NCBI GenBank assembly: GCA_016935555.1
Contig: JAFGQR010000114.1
Span: forward strand, 1-38,282
Length of the DNA: 38,282 nucleotides
Direction: 5' to 3'
From: Verrucomicrobiota bacterium
Lineage (GTDB): Bacteria; Verrucomicrobiota; Verrucomicrobiia; Limisphaerales; JAFGQR01
Below, piece after piece: positions 26,405-35,564 of this stretch (its first letter is position 1; each line of letters starts with the position of its first letter). The notes under the pieces are model-generated. The model saw only the letters and a list, made by a program, of their open reading frames with translations, made no database searches and had not been told where the DNA came from. Both the position numbers and the translations under genes were made by a program.

Positions 26405-26409
26405 TGCCC

Positions 26410-26425
26410 GGCACGCCGGCGTGCC
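26410..26425 (+). terminator. 16-bp palindrome after the response-regulator operon
   Basis: GGCACGCCGGCGTGCC is a perfect palindrome beginning 5 nt after the stop of the helical protein gene. As RNA it would form a short GC hairpin without a U-run. It may mark the transcript end; evidence is position and symmetry only. Confidence 0.35.
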
Positions 26426-26548
26426 CCCAGCCCGGCACGCCGCCCCGCAAGCCCCACGCCGCCCCCCCGGGCCCTTGCTCCCCCGGCCCGCCGGCCCCGG
26501 CCGCATTTCCTGCTTGTCAACCGCCACGCCTTCGCGTCTAACCAGCCC

Positions 26549-27337
26549 ATGCCCGATTGGTTGTCCGTCCTGTTGCTCGGAATCATCGAGGGAATCACCG
26601 AATTCCTCCCCGTGTCCTCGACAGGACACCTCCTGCTCGCCGAACGCTGGCTGCCCCGCCAAACCGACCTCTTCAACGTCGTCATCCAAAGCGGCGCGGT
26701 CATCGCCGTCCTCCCCCTCTTCCCCGAGCGATGCCGACAGCTGGTCTGCGGGTGGCGCGATCCCTCCGCCCGCAACTACCTGCTCAAACTCACGCTGGCC
26801 TTCGCATTGACCGGCCTCGGCGGCCTCATCCTCGATACCCTCCATTTCACCCTGCCCGAAACCGTCCTCCCCGTCGCCACCGCACTCGTCGTCGGCGGCC
26901 TCCTGTTCCTCGGGGTCGAACGCTGGCTGCGCGGACAATCCCTGCACCACGACATCCCCTGGACCGTGGCCGCCCTCGTCGGCGCCGGCCAGCTGCTCGC
27001 CGCCGTCTTCCCCGGCCTCTCCCGCTCCGGCGCCACCATCCTCCTGATGCTCGCCTGCGGCATCAGCCGGCCCGCCGCCACCGAATTCGCGTTCCTCGTC
27101 GGCGTGCCCACCCTGCTCGCAGCCGGCGCGCTCAAAATCGTCCGGGCCCTGCACACCCCCATGCCCCTGACGCCGCCGGAGGATTGGGGAATGCTCCTCT
27201 GGGGAACCGCGGTTTCGGCGGCGGTGTCCTTCCTGGCCGTCAAATGGCTGCTCCGCTACGTGCAGACCCATACCTTCGTGCTCTTCGGGGGGTACCGCAT
27301 CGCCGTGGGCGCACTCGTCCTCGCGCTCGCCCGGTAA
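26549..27337 (+). CDS. uppP: Undecaprenyl-diphosphate phosphatase
   Basis: This 262-residue polytopic membrane protein recycles undecaprenyl pyrophosphate to the monophosphate carrier lipid used for peptidoglycan and surface glycans; overexpression gives bacitracin resistance. Both family signatures are present. GIIEGITEFLPVSSTGHLLL at residues 11-30 carries the active-site Glu residues. PGLSRSGATI near 155 carries the catalytic Arg-Ser region. About seven or eight hydrophobic spans follow the BacA/UppP pattern, and the length is typical. The ATG at 26549 begins exactly at the usual MPDWLSVLLLG start. It stands 144 nt after the GTPase-locus operon and may be transcribed separately. Confidence 0.96.
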   Translation: MPDWLSVLLLGIIEGITEFLPVSSTGHLLLAERWLPRQTDLFNVVIQSGAVIAVLPLFPERCRQLVCGWRDPSARNYLLKLTLAFALTGLGGLILDTLHFTLPETVLPVATALVVGGLLFLGVERWLRGQSLHHDIPWTVAALVGAGQLLAAVFPGLSRSGATILLMLACGISRPAATEFAFLVGVPTLLAAGALKIVRALHTPMPLTPPEDWGMLLWGTAVSAAVSFLAVKWLLRYVQTHTFVLFGGYRIAVGALVLALAR

Positions 27338-27607
27338 CCCCCCGCATCTTCACCCCCCCCGAGGGCGCGTCGCTCCCTCCGCGGCTTTCCCCTCCCGCCC
27401 CTCCCCCGCCGTGCCCGCCCGCGGCGAGCCGGCAGTCCTCACCTCCCCAAACAACACGGCGCGCTCCCGCGCGTCCGCGTTCTGAGTCCGCCCCGCAAAT
27501 CCCCGGTCGGCGGCTTCGGGTTTGACGGCCCCACGCTGCGGTAGTTGTCCGCATTGTGAAGGTTCCGTTCCGGGGTTACGTATCCTGCGTCAATCCTTGG
27601 CTGATCG

Positions 27608-28255
27608 GTGAGCAATGGGACTTACATGACTTTCCTGCCAACCCAACCTAACCAACCCAACCTCCGGGAGGGGGGATCACTCCCTCCTCCCGGAGACGCC
27701 TCCGCGCCGGCGCGCGCAGGCGCGGGTGGTTCCGCGCATCGTGGGGGACGTTGGGGGGCGTGGGCGGACCTGTGCCGGCGCCATGTGCTCGTGGCGGCGT
27801 GGCTGTCGATCTTCTCCGTGGGGAGCTACCAGGCGGTCAGCCGCTATGTTGTGACCGCGGTGGTGATCCAGGGGCGCAGCATGCTGCCCACCCTGCGCGA
27901 CGGCGAGCATTACATTCTCAATCGCCTCAGCTACCGCTACCGGGAGCCCGAACGCCACGAGGTCGTCGTCATCCGCGACCCGGGCCACCAGGACTATGCC
28001 GTCAAACGCATCGTCGCCATGCCCGGCGACACCCTCCAGCTCAAGGACGGTGCCGTCTTCGTCAATGGCCAAAAACAGATCGAACCCTATCTGGCCCCCG
28101 GCACCACCACGGCGTGCCCGTTGTCCTCGGAGATCTTCGTCGTGCTCGGCAAAGACCAATACTTCGTCCTGGGCGACAATCGTCCGCTCAGCGAAGACAG
28201 CCGCACTTACGGCGCAATCCACCGCAGCCAGATCCTCGGGCTCATCGCCCCCTGA
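27608..28255 (+). CDS. lepB: Signal peptidase I
   Basis: The 215-residue membrane protease cleaves signal peptides from Sec-exported proteins. A Pro/Gly-rich cytosolic lead of about 55 residues is followed by one membrane span (LVAAWLSIFSVGSY). The catalytic Ser lies in QGRSMLPTLRDGE near residue 97. The catalytic Lys lies in YAVKRIVAMPGDTLQL near 138, and the conserved box VLGDNRPLSEDSRTYG near 195. It therefore has the Ser-Lys dyad and a compact periplasmic domain. The start is uncertain: GTG at 27608 is listed, ATG at 27626 is equally possible, and neither has a good ribosome-binding site. The 270-bp gap before it shows no gene. The window encodes several Sec-type secreted proteins that would be its substrates. 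Confidence 0.92.
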   Translation: MSNGTYMTFLPTQPNQPNLREGGSLPPPGDASAPARAGAGGSAHRGGRWGAWADLCRRHVLVAAWLSIFSVGSYQAVSRYVVTAVVIQGRSMLPTLRDGEHYILNRLSYRYREPERHEVVVIRDPGHQDYAVKRIVAMPGDTLQLKDGAVFVNGQKQIEPYLAPGTTTACPLSSEIFVVLGKDQYFVLGDNRPLSEDSRTYGAIHRSQILGLIAP

Positions 28256-28316
28256 TCCGGCCCGCCCCGCCCGCCCATAGCGCCTGCCCATACTCCGACC
28301 TCCGGTCTCCGGCGGG

Positions 28317-30038
28317 TCAGGGCCGGCCGTCGACGCGCACGACGCGGCGGTAACCCTCGATGGGGCGCCCGTCGTCGACGGTGAGATCGAAGCTCTCGCC
28401 GCGGTCCATGCAACCGTGCGCCGCGTCCAAAGCCCGCTTCATCAGGCGCCGGTAATGCCGGGAAGCCTCGTTGCGGCCTTCCTTGTCCAGCACGCGCACC
28501 CACCAGAGGTTGTCCAGGGACAGGAAATAGCCGTTCGGAATGGCGATGGCGGTGTCCACGGGCGGCGGCCGGGTGGCAAGGGACGGCCGCGGGTGGCGGC
28601 GGGCGTGCTCCTTGAGTGTTCGCGCGAGGGCGATCTGCTCGATCCACGGGACATGATGATCGTGGTCGGAGGTCCAAAACCACACGTAGCGCGCGCCCAG
28701 GTCGTAGGCCATCGTGACCGCCAAGGGCGCCAGGTTCGTGTCGCATTGCCCGTAAATGGCCGTGCCCCAGAACTTGCCGAACGGTCGCGTGCCGCCGCGC
28801 AGGAAGGCATAATGGTATTGGAGCAGTTCCGCGCCGGTGTGCCGCCGCATCTCGCCCGTGAACGCCGCAATCGCGCGGTCAAAGGGCTCGAGTTGATACC
28901 GGCCCTCGTGCACCAGCCCGTTCCCGCCCCCTTTCATCTGGTAAAACGTCGTGTCGTAGAGCGTCTCCCAGGATGGGTAGTCCCATTGCTCGAGCCGCAT
29001 GTCGCCGAAGTTGACCCCCTGCCCCCGGAGCGCCTTCTCCAGCGCGTAGGCCCCGTAGTGCTCCGCCGACTCATACGTCGCCCGGGTCCGCTTCTCAATC
29101 AACGCCGCGGCGTCGGAAAAATACCGCAGGGTGTTGTGAATCCGCTTTTCGCCCACCATGAGGATCGAGGGTTCATCCATGAACATCACCTCGCCCGCGT
29201 AGTTCGCACGGTAAAGATCGGCCGGGTAACGCAACGGCGGATTCCCGCCCGCCCCGCGCAGGTAGAACACCGGCGCCGCGCGAACCCACCTTTCCTGCGC
29301 CGGCGTCACGAGGAACAGGTTGATGCCCGCCTCGATCATCTCGCGGTAGTCGGCCTCCGTGAACGGGACATAATGGTAATCCTGCCGCGCCGGCTGCTGC
29401 GGCAGCCGCCGGCCTTCGCGATCCTTGAAACTCCGGCCGGTGCCCACCAGCAGCTCGGGATCCAGCTCCAGCCGGTTCGCGTCGGCCCACGCCGCCCACG
29501 CCTCGGTGCCGCCCGCATGCACGAGGGTCAGCACGTGCCCAAGATACTCGCACGTCTCCGGGACGCCGCGCTGCCACAGCGCCGCCGGCGCCGCCCGCGG
29601 CACAAAACAACGGTCGAAATCCCGCCACGCCGGCACCCGCGCCCCCCCGGCCGGACGATTCCAGTATTCCAACGTTTCCCGCAATTCCGGAAAACGAACC
29701 ATGTAACGCGCAAATTCCAGCCGGGCCCGCCCCGCGGCCAACGGGTCCGCCGAAGTCAACCCGCGCACCTGGAACAGCGGGGGCGCGTCCTGACCCGCCT
29801 CCGCGCGCGCCTCCAGTTGCCACCATTGCCAGGTCTTGCCCTCGACGGTCTCTCGCGGGCCGTACACGAAATCCACCGACACCACCGGCGTCGGATCGCC
29901 CCGCCACGCCGTCAGCGCCAAATACCGCGCCCGCAGGCCGGGCTCGGGCCGCGCCCCGGCGGTTGCCGCGGTTCCGGCGGCGATCGAGAACAGGAGGAAT
30001 CCGGGCACGGCGGCGCAACAGGAACGGACGAGATTCAT
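28317..30038 (-). CDS. Secreted protein of unknown function, possible glycosidase-type barrel
   Basis: I do not recognise the family of this 573-residue protein. A signal peptide (hydrophobic residues 8-26) indicates export. The body is rich in Trp, Tyr and Arg, as in carbohydrate-active enzymes. Repeating strand-helix segments, such as ADYREMIEAGINLFLVTPAQE, GEVMFMDEPSIL and LGARYVWFWTSDHDHHVPW, look like a TIM-barrel glycosidase. The Glu in FMDEP and the Asp-His cluster SDHDHH are possible site residues. This is inference from pattern only. The ATG at 30038 fits the signal peptide; the open frame upstream runs into the divergent lipid-kinase gene and is not coding. It is convergent with the signal peptidase gene. 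Confidence 0.75.
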   Translation of the reverse strand: MNLVRSCCAAVPGFLLFSIAAGTAATAGARPEPGLRARYLALTAWRGDPTPVVSVDFVYGPRETVEGKTWQWWQLEARAEAGQDAPPLFQVRGLTSADPLAAGRARLEFARYMVRFPELRETLEYWNRPAGGARVPAWRDFDRCFVPRAAPAALWQRGVPETCEYLGHVLTLVHAGGTEAWAAWADANRLELDPELLVGTGRSFKDREGRRLPQQPARQDYHYVPFTEADYREMIEAGINLFLVTPAQERWVRAAPVFYLRGAGGNPPLRYPADLYRANYAGEVMFMDEPSILMVGEKRIHNTLRYFSDAAALIEKRTRATYESAEHYGAYALEKALRGQGVNFGDMRLEQWDYPSWETLYDTTFYQMKGGGNGLVHEGRYQLEPFDRAIAAFTGEMRRHTGAELLQYHYAFLRGGTRPFGKFWGTAIYGQCDTNLAPLAVTMAYDLGARYVWFWTSDHDHHVPWIEQIALARTLKEHARRHPRPSLATRPPPVDTAIAIPNGYFLSLDNLWWVRVLDKEGRNEASRHYRRLMKRALDAAHGCMDRGESFDLTVDDGRPIEGYRRVVRVDGRP

Positions 30039-30198
30039 CGGCGCGCAGGATAGCCGCCATGCGGCCCCTCCGCAAAACAAACTCCGCGTGCAGCCCATTG
30101 ACGGCCCGCCCCCGGCCTGCCTATGGTCTGCGCATGGCCGCACTGGACCGTCCGAACCGGAACCGCCATCGGGCCGCTCGTGCCGAAGAGGGGATCTC

Positions 30199-31104
30199 AT
30201 GAAGACGTGTGTCATTTTCAATCCCGCCGCGCGCGGCGACCGGGCGTGGCACTTTCGCGAGCATCTGTCCGAACTGTCCCTGCAGTGCGCGCTCAAGCCG
30301 ACCACGGCCGCCGGCGCGGGGCGCGTGCTGGCGCGCGAGGCGGTGCGGGAGGGATTCGAAGTGATCGTGGCCGCCGGGGGGGACGGCACCGTGAACGAGG
30401 TGGTCAACGGGATGGCGGACGAGCCGGAAGGATTCCAGCGGAGCCGGCTGGCGGTGGTGCCGCTGGGCACCGTGAACGTGTTCGCGCGCGAGCTGGGTCT
30501 GCCGTCGCGTCTCGCACCGGCCTGGGATGTGGTCCAGCACGGGCGCGAAACCGCCATTGACGTTGCCGAGGCCCGGTACGCCGACGGCTCCTCGCCGCGG
30601 CGGTGCTGCTTTGTGCAGATGGCCGGGGCGGGTGTGGACGCCCGCGCGATCGGGATGGTGGATCGGGAACAGAAGAAGCGGCTGGGCCAGTTCGCCTATG
30701 TGGTGGCCGGCTTCAAGGCGATCGCCGCTGCCAAACCCCAGATCGTCGTCACCAACGGGCGCGAAACCGTCGCGGGCCAACAGGTGCTGATCGGCAACGG
30801 GCGGTTCTACGGCGGCCGCTTCGCCCTGTTTCCCCTGGCCAGTTTGCGCGATGGCCTGCTCGAGGCCACCGTCCTGACCCGCGCCGACTGGGGCCTCCTG
30901 CTGCGCGGCGCCTGGAACCTGTGTCGTCGCCGGCTCTACGCCACCCGCGGTATTCTCCACCTGCGCGGCGACACCCTGCGCCTCTCCAGCCCCGCCCCCG
31001 CGATGTTCCACATCGAAGGCGAACTGGCGGGCGCGCTGCCGGTCACATGCTCCGTGCGCCGCGCCGCCTTGCGGGTCATCGTGCCGGCGGCCGCCCCCGC
31101 CTGA
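30199..31104 (+). CDS. Diacylglycerol kinase-family lipid kinase (DgkB/YegS type)
   Basis: The 301-residue cytosolic or membrane-peripheral enzyme phosphorylates a lipid alcohol, usually diacylglycerol. The start (CVIFNPAARGD) is the family's NPxxG-like strand. The nucleotide loop AAGGDGTVNEVVNGM lies near residue 60, and VVPLGTVNVFARELG near 92 is the second signature. The C-terminal beta-sandwich has GAGVDARAI, GNGRFYGGRFALFP and FHIEGELAG. A GAGGGG sequence lies 6 nt before the ATG, a good ribosome-binding site. The gene is divergent from the secreted orphan and convergent with the ADP-ribosylglycohydrolase-like gene, with only 9 bp between stops. Substrate is not resolved by sequence. Confidence 0.9.
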   Translation: MKTCVIFNPAARGDRAWHFREHLSELSLQCALKPTTAAGAGRVLAREAVREGFEVIVAAGGDGTVNEVVNGMADEPEGFQRSRLAVVPLGTVNVFARELGLPSRLAPAWDVVQHGRETAIDVAEARYADGSSPRRCCFVQMAGAGVDARAIGMVDREQKKRLGQFAYVVAGFKAIAAAKPQIVVTNGRETVAGQQVLIGNGRFYGGRFALFPLASLRDGLLEATVLTRADWGLLLRGAWNLCRRRLYATRGILHLRGDTLRLSSPAPAMFHIEGELAGALPVTCSVRRAALRVIVPAAAPA

Positions 31105-31113
31105 GCCCCCGCC

Positions 31114-32805
31114 TCAGCGCAGCGTGATCTCGGCCCAGTAGGCGGCCTCGTAGGACCAATCCGTCGACTGGTTCACCAGCTCCAGCTTGACCCGCGTGCC
31201 CCCATGGGCGGACAGGTCGAACTCGGCAGTCAGCCAGTGGCCGGTTGCGGTCTGGGCGCCGACGGGCCGGCGCGCCAGCGGCACCCCGTTGGCGCGCACG
31301 ATGAGATCGAAATCGCCCTGCGGATCATGGCCGACCACCACACGCAGGATCGTCTTCCGGCCAGCGGGGATCTCCACCGTGCGACTCAGCACGCAGCCGG
31401 TCTGGCGATCGAGCGGGTGCGTCACCAGCACGTTCTTTCGACCCGCCCATTCCGCCCGCAGCCCGGGATTCATGTCCGGACCGCAGTCCTTGATCGTCCA
31501 GCCGGGAGCAAAGGTCTCGACGGCTTTGGCCATGTTGGCGGGGACGTTCGCCTCGGTGATCTGTGCCATTTCGGCCGGGGTGAAACGGCTGTTGGCGATC
31601 GGTCCCGGCGCCCAGCTCAACTCAAGCCGGCTCGGCTTGGGCCCGCGAACGGGCAGGACGAACACGTCGCCGTCGGCGGAGCGCTCGATGCGCCCGCCGT
31701 AGCGCACCACGAACTGGCGGGCCAGCTTCTCGCACACGTCGAGCAGGCGTGGGAAATTGTAGGCGGTGTGACTGAATTCCTTGTGCTCGTTCAAGCCGGT
31801 GTTGAACCGGGCGGGCAGCTTCGAGTAGCCAATCGTCGTGAACAGCACGCCCGCCGAACTGGACGGATTGCAGTCCGAGTCCATCCCGCACCGGGTGGAA
31901 ATCACGATGGTCTGGTCCGGGTCGCCTTTGCCGAACAGCAATCCCATGAGCACGTAGGCGCCGTTGATCTTGCAGTCGATCCCGCCATTGGACGCCTTCT
32001 GGTATTCCGGGTTCTCGCGGTATTTCCCCTGGCACAAGCGCCACGCCTTCTGCCAGTCGCCGGGGTCCGCCTTGTGCCAGGCCACCATGTCCCGCACCAT
32101 CTCGGCATATTGGCTTCCCGCAGGAATGGCCTTGAGAGCGGTCTCGGCGAGTTTGACGGGATCGCTTTCGAAGAAGGCCTCGGCATACAACGCGCCCATG
32201 AACTGCCCCGCATACACGCCATCCCCGTAGTTCATCAGGCGCCCGAACTTCTCGCCGAGGTCAATTGCCGCCTGGGGCAGGCCCGGCGCGATCAGGCCCG
32301 AATAGTCCGCCTCAATCTGGTAGTCGATGTCGTTCGGACACTTGTTGAACTGCGGGTGGCTGGAATCCGGTGGGGCGATTCCCTTGCGCAGGTTTGATCG
32401 CCCGGCGTTGTTCGCACACCACAGCGGATAGCGGCTGTTGGCGAAATCCAGGCCGGCCTGCCGGATCGAAACGTCAATGCCGTGTTGCTCCAGCGAACGC
32501 AAAAACGTCATCTCCACGTAAAGATCATCCTGCCCAAACGCATCGTTGATCATCGCCGGCCGCCATGCCGGCATCTTGTCCTCCGGAATGACCTGGTCTT
32601 TCCACCGAAACTCGGTCGGCCCACCCCACGAAACCCCCGCAATCTGGCCAATCCACCCCCCCTTCATCCTGTCCCGATACTCCTTGACCGGCAACCGGCG
32701 CTCCGCCGCGGCGCGGCCAGGCAGACTCGCCAGCACCCCGGCAACCACCGCCACGCCAACCACCCCCGAAACCCAAGTCTCGTTCACAACCATTGCGCGT
32801 TTCAT
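31114..32805 (-). CDS. Secreted ADP-ribosylglycohydrolase-family protein with C-terminal beta-sandwich
   Basis: This 563-residue protein has a signal peptide (hydrophobic residues about 13-30), so the ARH fold is exported. ARH-like marks are MKGGWIGQIAGVSWGGPTEF near residue 47 and GQDDLYVEMTFLRSL near 90 in place of the usual TDDT. GMDSDCNPSSSAGVLFTTIGY near 325 is the late metal-binding block. From about 430 a beta-rich domain follows (RTVEIPAGRKTILRVVVGH, DFDLIVRANGVPLA, LELVNQSTDWSYEAAYWAEI). It resembles a carbohydrate-binding sandwich. Exported ARH relatives occur in polysaccharide-degrading bacteria. A glycan role is more plausible outside the cell than removal of protein ADP-ribose, but this is inference. 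GGGGAT lies just before the ATG at 32805. Confidence 0.88.
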   Translation of the reverse strand: MKRAMVVNETWVSGVVGVAVVAGVLASLPGRAAAERRLPVKEYRDRMKGGWIGQIAGVSWGGPTEFRWKDQVIPEDKMPAWRPAMINDAFGQDDLYVEMTFLRSLEQHGIDVSIRQAGLDFANSRYPLWCANNAGRSNLRKGIAPPDSSHPQFNKCPNDIDYQIEADYSGLIAPGLPQAAIDLGEKFGRLMNYGDGVYAGQFMGALYAEAFFESDPVKLAETALKAIPAGSQYAEMVRDMVAWHKADPGDWQKAWRLCQGKYRENPEYQKASNGGIDCKINGAYVLMGLLFGKGDPDQTIVISTRCGMDSDCNPSSSAGVLFTTIGYSKLPARFNTGLNEHKEFSHTAYNFPRLLDVCEKLARQFVVRYGGRIERSADGDVFVLPVRGPKPSRLELSWAPGPIANSRFTPAEMAQITEANVPANMAKAVETFAPGWTIKDCGPDMNPGLRAEWAGRKNVLVTHPLDRQTGCVLSRTVEIPAGRKTILRVVVGHDPQGDFDLIVRANGVPLARRPVGAQTATGHWLTAEFDLSAHGGTRVKLELVNQSTDWSYEAAYWAEITLR

Positions 32806-33083
32806 ATCCCCAGCATCCTCAACCCGCCTCCCCCTGTAAACCCCAAATCCCCCTTGCCCTGAACCGGACACGATACGCCCGCCCCGGCACGCCGCCCCAC
32901 GCCGCATCCCGACGCTTGTCCGCCATAGGCCCGGGCAAACCGCCGCCCCCCACCCGCGTTCAGCCCCGCCGCCGCAACATCTCCCCCCTCCGCGAAAGCA
33001 TCCAGGGCGTTGACAGCCCGGCCGGCGCTGGGACAATGGCGCGTGTGAACCGCCACCGATTCCCATCCGCCGCCCCCCGCGCC

Positions 33084-35564
33084 ATGAACTTCACCCCGCC
33101 GACCCGCCGGCCCGCGCTGTGTTCCCCAGGCATGCTCGGCATAGGGCTGCTCCTCGCAACCGCGGCGCACGCGCTCAATGCCGCAGCCCCTCCGGCTCCG
33201 GCCCCGGATGCCGCCCTGCTCCGCGCCCATGACGCGTGCGCCGCCGGTCAACTCAGCGCTGGCCGCGCCCAATACGCGCGGCTGGCGGCCGACACCAACG
33301 CGCCCGCCGCGCTGCGCAGCATCGCGCAACTCAGCCTCGCGCAATCCTGGCAGCGCCAGAAAGACTGGAACGTCGCAGAGAAGGCCTACACCGCATTGCT
33401 CGCCATCCCCGGCACACCCGCCCATCACCTCGAAGAGGCCCGGAACCGCCTCCAAGAAATCAGCCGGCTTCGGTCCGGACAGCCCGCACACAAACCGGCC
33501 GCGTCGCACCGCGCGCCACCGCGCCGGGCCGCCCCGGGCGCGCAGTGGCACGTGTCGGCGGATGGTGCCGACACCCACCCGGGCACGCCGGACCGGCCCT
33601 TCGCCACGCTCGAACGCGCGCGCGACGAAATTCGCCGGCTCAAGCAGCGGGGCGCTCTTCCGGCCGGGGCAGTGGCGGTGGTCGTCCACGGCGGACACTA
33701 CGCCGTTGCCCGCCCCTTCGTTCTGACCGCCGAAGACTCCGGCACGGCCGACGCGCCGATCGTCTACCGCGCCGCCGCCGGCGAAATCCCGGTGTTCCGC
33801 GGAGGCGCGCGGCTGACGGGATTCACCCCGGTGCGCGACGCGGAGATTCTGCGGCGTCTGCCGGAGGAGGCGCGTGGGCGGGTGTGGCAGGCGGATCTGA
33901 AGGCTCAGGGCATCACCTCGGTGCCGCCCGTGCGCGTCGGCGGCTTTGCCAGCGGCGCTACGTTCCAGTCCCATCCGGCGTTCGAGTTGTTTTTCGATGG
34001 CGAGGCGATGCCGCTGGCGCGCTGGCCGAACGAGGGTTTTGTGAACGTGGTCGAGGTGCGCGGCCCGACCCGCCAGACCGGCCATGGGCCCGCCGGATGC
34101 AAGGAGGGGATTCTCACCTATGCCGGGGACCGCCCGGCCCGGTGGGCGGAGGACCGGGACATCCTCCTCTACGGTTATTGGTTCTATGGCTGGGCGGATT
34201 CCTACGAGCGCGTGGAGGCCATCGACCCCGGGAAGCGGCAGATCACGCTGGCGCGCCCGTTTCACACCTACGGGTATCGCGCAGGCCAGCCCTATGTCGC
34301 CATGAACCTGCTCTCCGAAATCGACCAGCCCGGGGAATGGTATCTCGATCGCCAACACCTCCTTCTCTACTTCTACCCGCCCTCTCCTCCGTCCGGCGCC
34401 CTCATCGAAGCCTCCCTGGCCTCCCACCCGCTGGTCGAGTTGAAGGAGGTCAGCCACGTGACCTTCGAGCGGCTGACCTGGGAGCTGGGCGGCACCGACG
34501 GTCTTCGGGCCAGCGGGGGCGCGTACTGCCTGCTGGCCGGCTGCACCGTGCGCCGCCTCGGTGGGAATGGCCTCGAGTTTAACGGCGGCACCGATCATGG
34601 TGTGTTGTCCTGCGACTTCGAATCCCTCGGCCGCGGCGGCGTCGTGATGACCGGTGGCAACCGCAAAACGCTCGCCCCAGGCCGCCACTTCGTCGAAAAC
34701 TGTCACATCCGTGACCTGTCACGGCTCGACCGCACCTACACCCCGGCGGTTCTGCTGAACGGCGTCGGGAATCGCATCGCTCATAACCTGTTCCACGACA
34801 TCCGCAGCAGCGCGCTGCGCGTCGAGGGCAACGAACACCTCGTCGAATTCAACGAAATCGCCCGCGTCGTGCTCGAGTCCGACGACCAAGGCGGAGTCGA
34901 CATGTTCGGCAACCCCACTTACCGGGGCAATGTCTATCGCTTCAATTACTTCCATCATGTCGGCAGCTGGCAACACCCCCGCCAAGCCCCCGATTGCGGC
35001 CAGGCCGGCATCCGGCTCGACGACATGATCTCCGGCACCCTGATTTACGGCAATCTCTTCCGCCGATGCGCCGCCGGACGGCTGGGATTCGGGGGCGTGC
35101 AAATCCACGGCGGCAAAGACAACTGGATCGACCATAACCTCTTCGTCGACTGCGCCACCGCCGTCAGCTTCTCCCCCTGGGGCGAGGCGACCTGGCGCGA
35201 GCGCACCGCGGGCGCGCTCGACGCGCCGGCCATCGACCGGACGCAATACCTCGAACGCTACCCGGATTTGGCGCGCCTCAACGAGCATCCCAACGTCAAC
35301 CACCTCTGGCGCAACCTGGTCGTCCGCTGCGGCGAGTTCCTCAGGCGCAATCGCGGCGGCGCACGACTCCTCGGCAATGTCGTTCTGACCAACACCCCCG
35401 CCCTCCAGGCATCTGTGCCAGGCTCCTTCTCCTTCGAAGACGCTGCGGCACTGCTCGACCGTCCGGGCTTCCACCCGCTGCCGTTCGACGAGATCGGCCT
35501 CTATCGCGATGCCTATCGCCCGACGCTCCCCGCCGCACGCATCGCGACCCTCCGCAACCCGTGA
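33084..35564 (+). CDS. Secreted right-handed beta-helix (pectate-lyase-like) protein
   Basis: The 826-residue protein has a signal peptide (GMLGIGLLLATAAHALNA, about 16-33). A helical, TPR-like stretch of about 90 residues follows (AGQLSAGRAQYARLA, AEKAYTALLAI), then a basic Pro-rich linker. The body starts WHVSADGADTHPGTPDRPFA near 154, a hallmark of exported parallel beta-helix proteins. It continues with VTFERLTWELGGTDGLRASGG, NGLEFNGGTDHGVLSCDFE, NRIAHNLFHDIRSSALRVEG and ADKDNW-like turns, typical PbH1 coils. Members cleave or bind polysaccharides; no pectate-lyase catalytic set can be assigned by eye. A start at 33036 (ATG, 16 codons upstream) is also possible. It diverges from the ARH-like gene, which may share its substrate. 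Confidence 0.85.
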   Translation: MNFTPPTRRPALCSPGMLGIGLLLATAAHALNAAAPPAPAPDAALLRAHDACAAGQLSAGRAQYARLAADTNAPAALRSIAQLSLAQSWQRQKDWNVAEKAYTALLAIPGTPAHHLEEARNRLQEISRLRSGQPAHKPAASHRAPPRRAAPGAQWHVSADGADTHPGTPDRPFATLERARDEIRRLKQRGALPAGAVAVVVHGGHYAVARPFVLTAEDSGTADAPIVYRAAAGEIPVFRGGARLTGFTPVRDAEILRRLPEEARGRVWQADLKAQGITSVPPVRVGGFASGATFQSHPAFELFFDGEAMPLARWPNEGFVNVVEVRGPTRQTGHGPAGCKEGILTYAGDRPARWAEDRDILLYGYWFYGWADSYERVEAIDPGKRQITLARPFHTYGYRAGQPYVAMNLLSEIDQPGEWYLDRQHLLLYFYPPSPPSGALIEASLASHPLVELKEVSHVTFERLTWELGGTDGLRASGGAYCLLAGCTVRRLGGNGLEFNGGTDHGVLSCDFESLGRGGVVMTGGNRKTLAPGRHFVENCHIRDLSRLDRTYTPAVLLNGVGNRIAHNLFHDIRSSALRVEGNEHLVEFNEIARVVLESDDQGGVDMFGNPTYRGNVYRFNYFHHVGSWQHPRQAPDCGQAGIRLDDMISGTLIYGNLFRRCAAGRLGFGGVQIHGGKDNWIDHNLFVDCATAVSFSPWGEATWRERTAGALDAPAIDRTQYLERYPDLARLNEHPNVNHLWRNLVVRCGEFLRRNRGGARLLGNVVLTNTPALQASVPGSFSFEDAAALLDRPGFHPLPFDEIGLYRDAYRPTLPAARIATLRNP

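Noticed and set aside
25472..27271. A 599-codon minus-strand frame across the response-regulator operon and uppP
   Set aside because: It crosses several genes with clear domains on the plus strand and has a Gly/Glu-rich composition without motifs.
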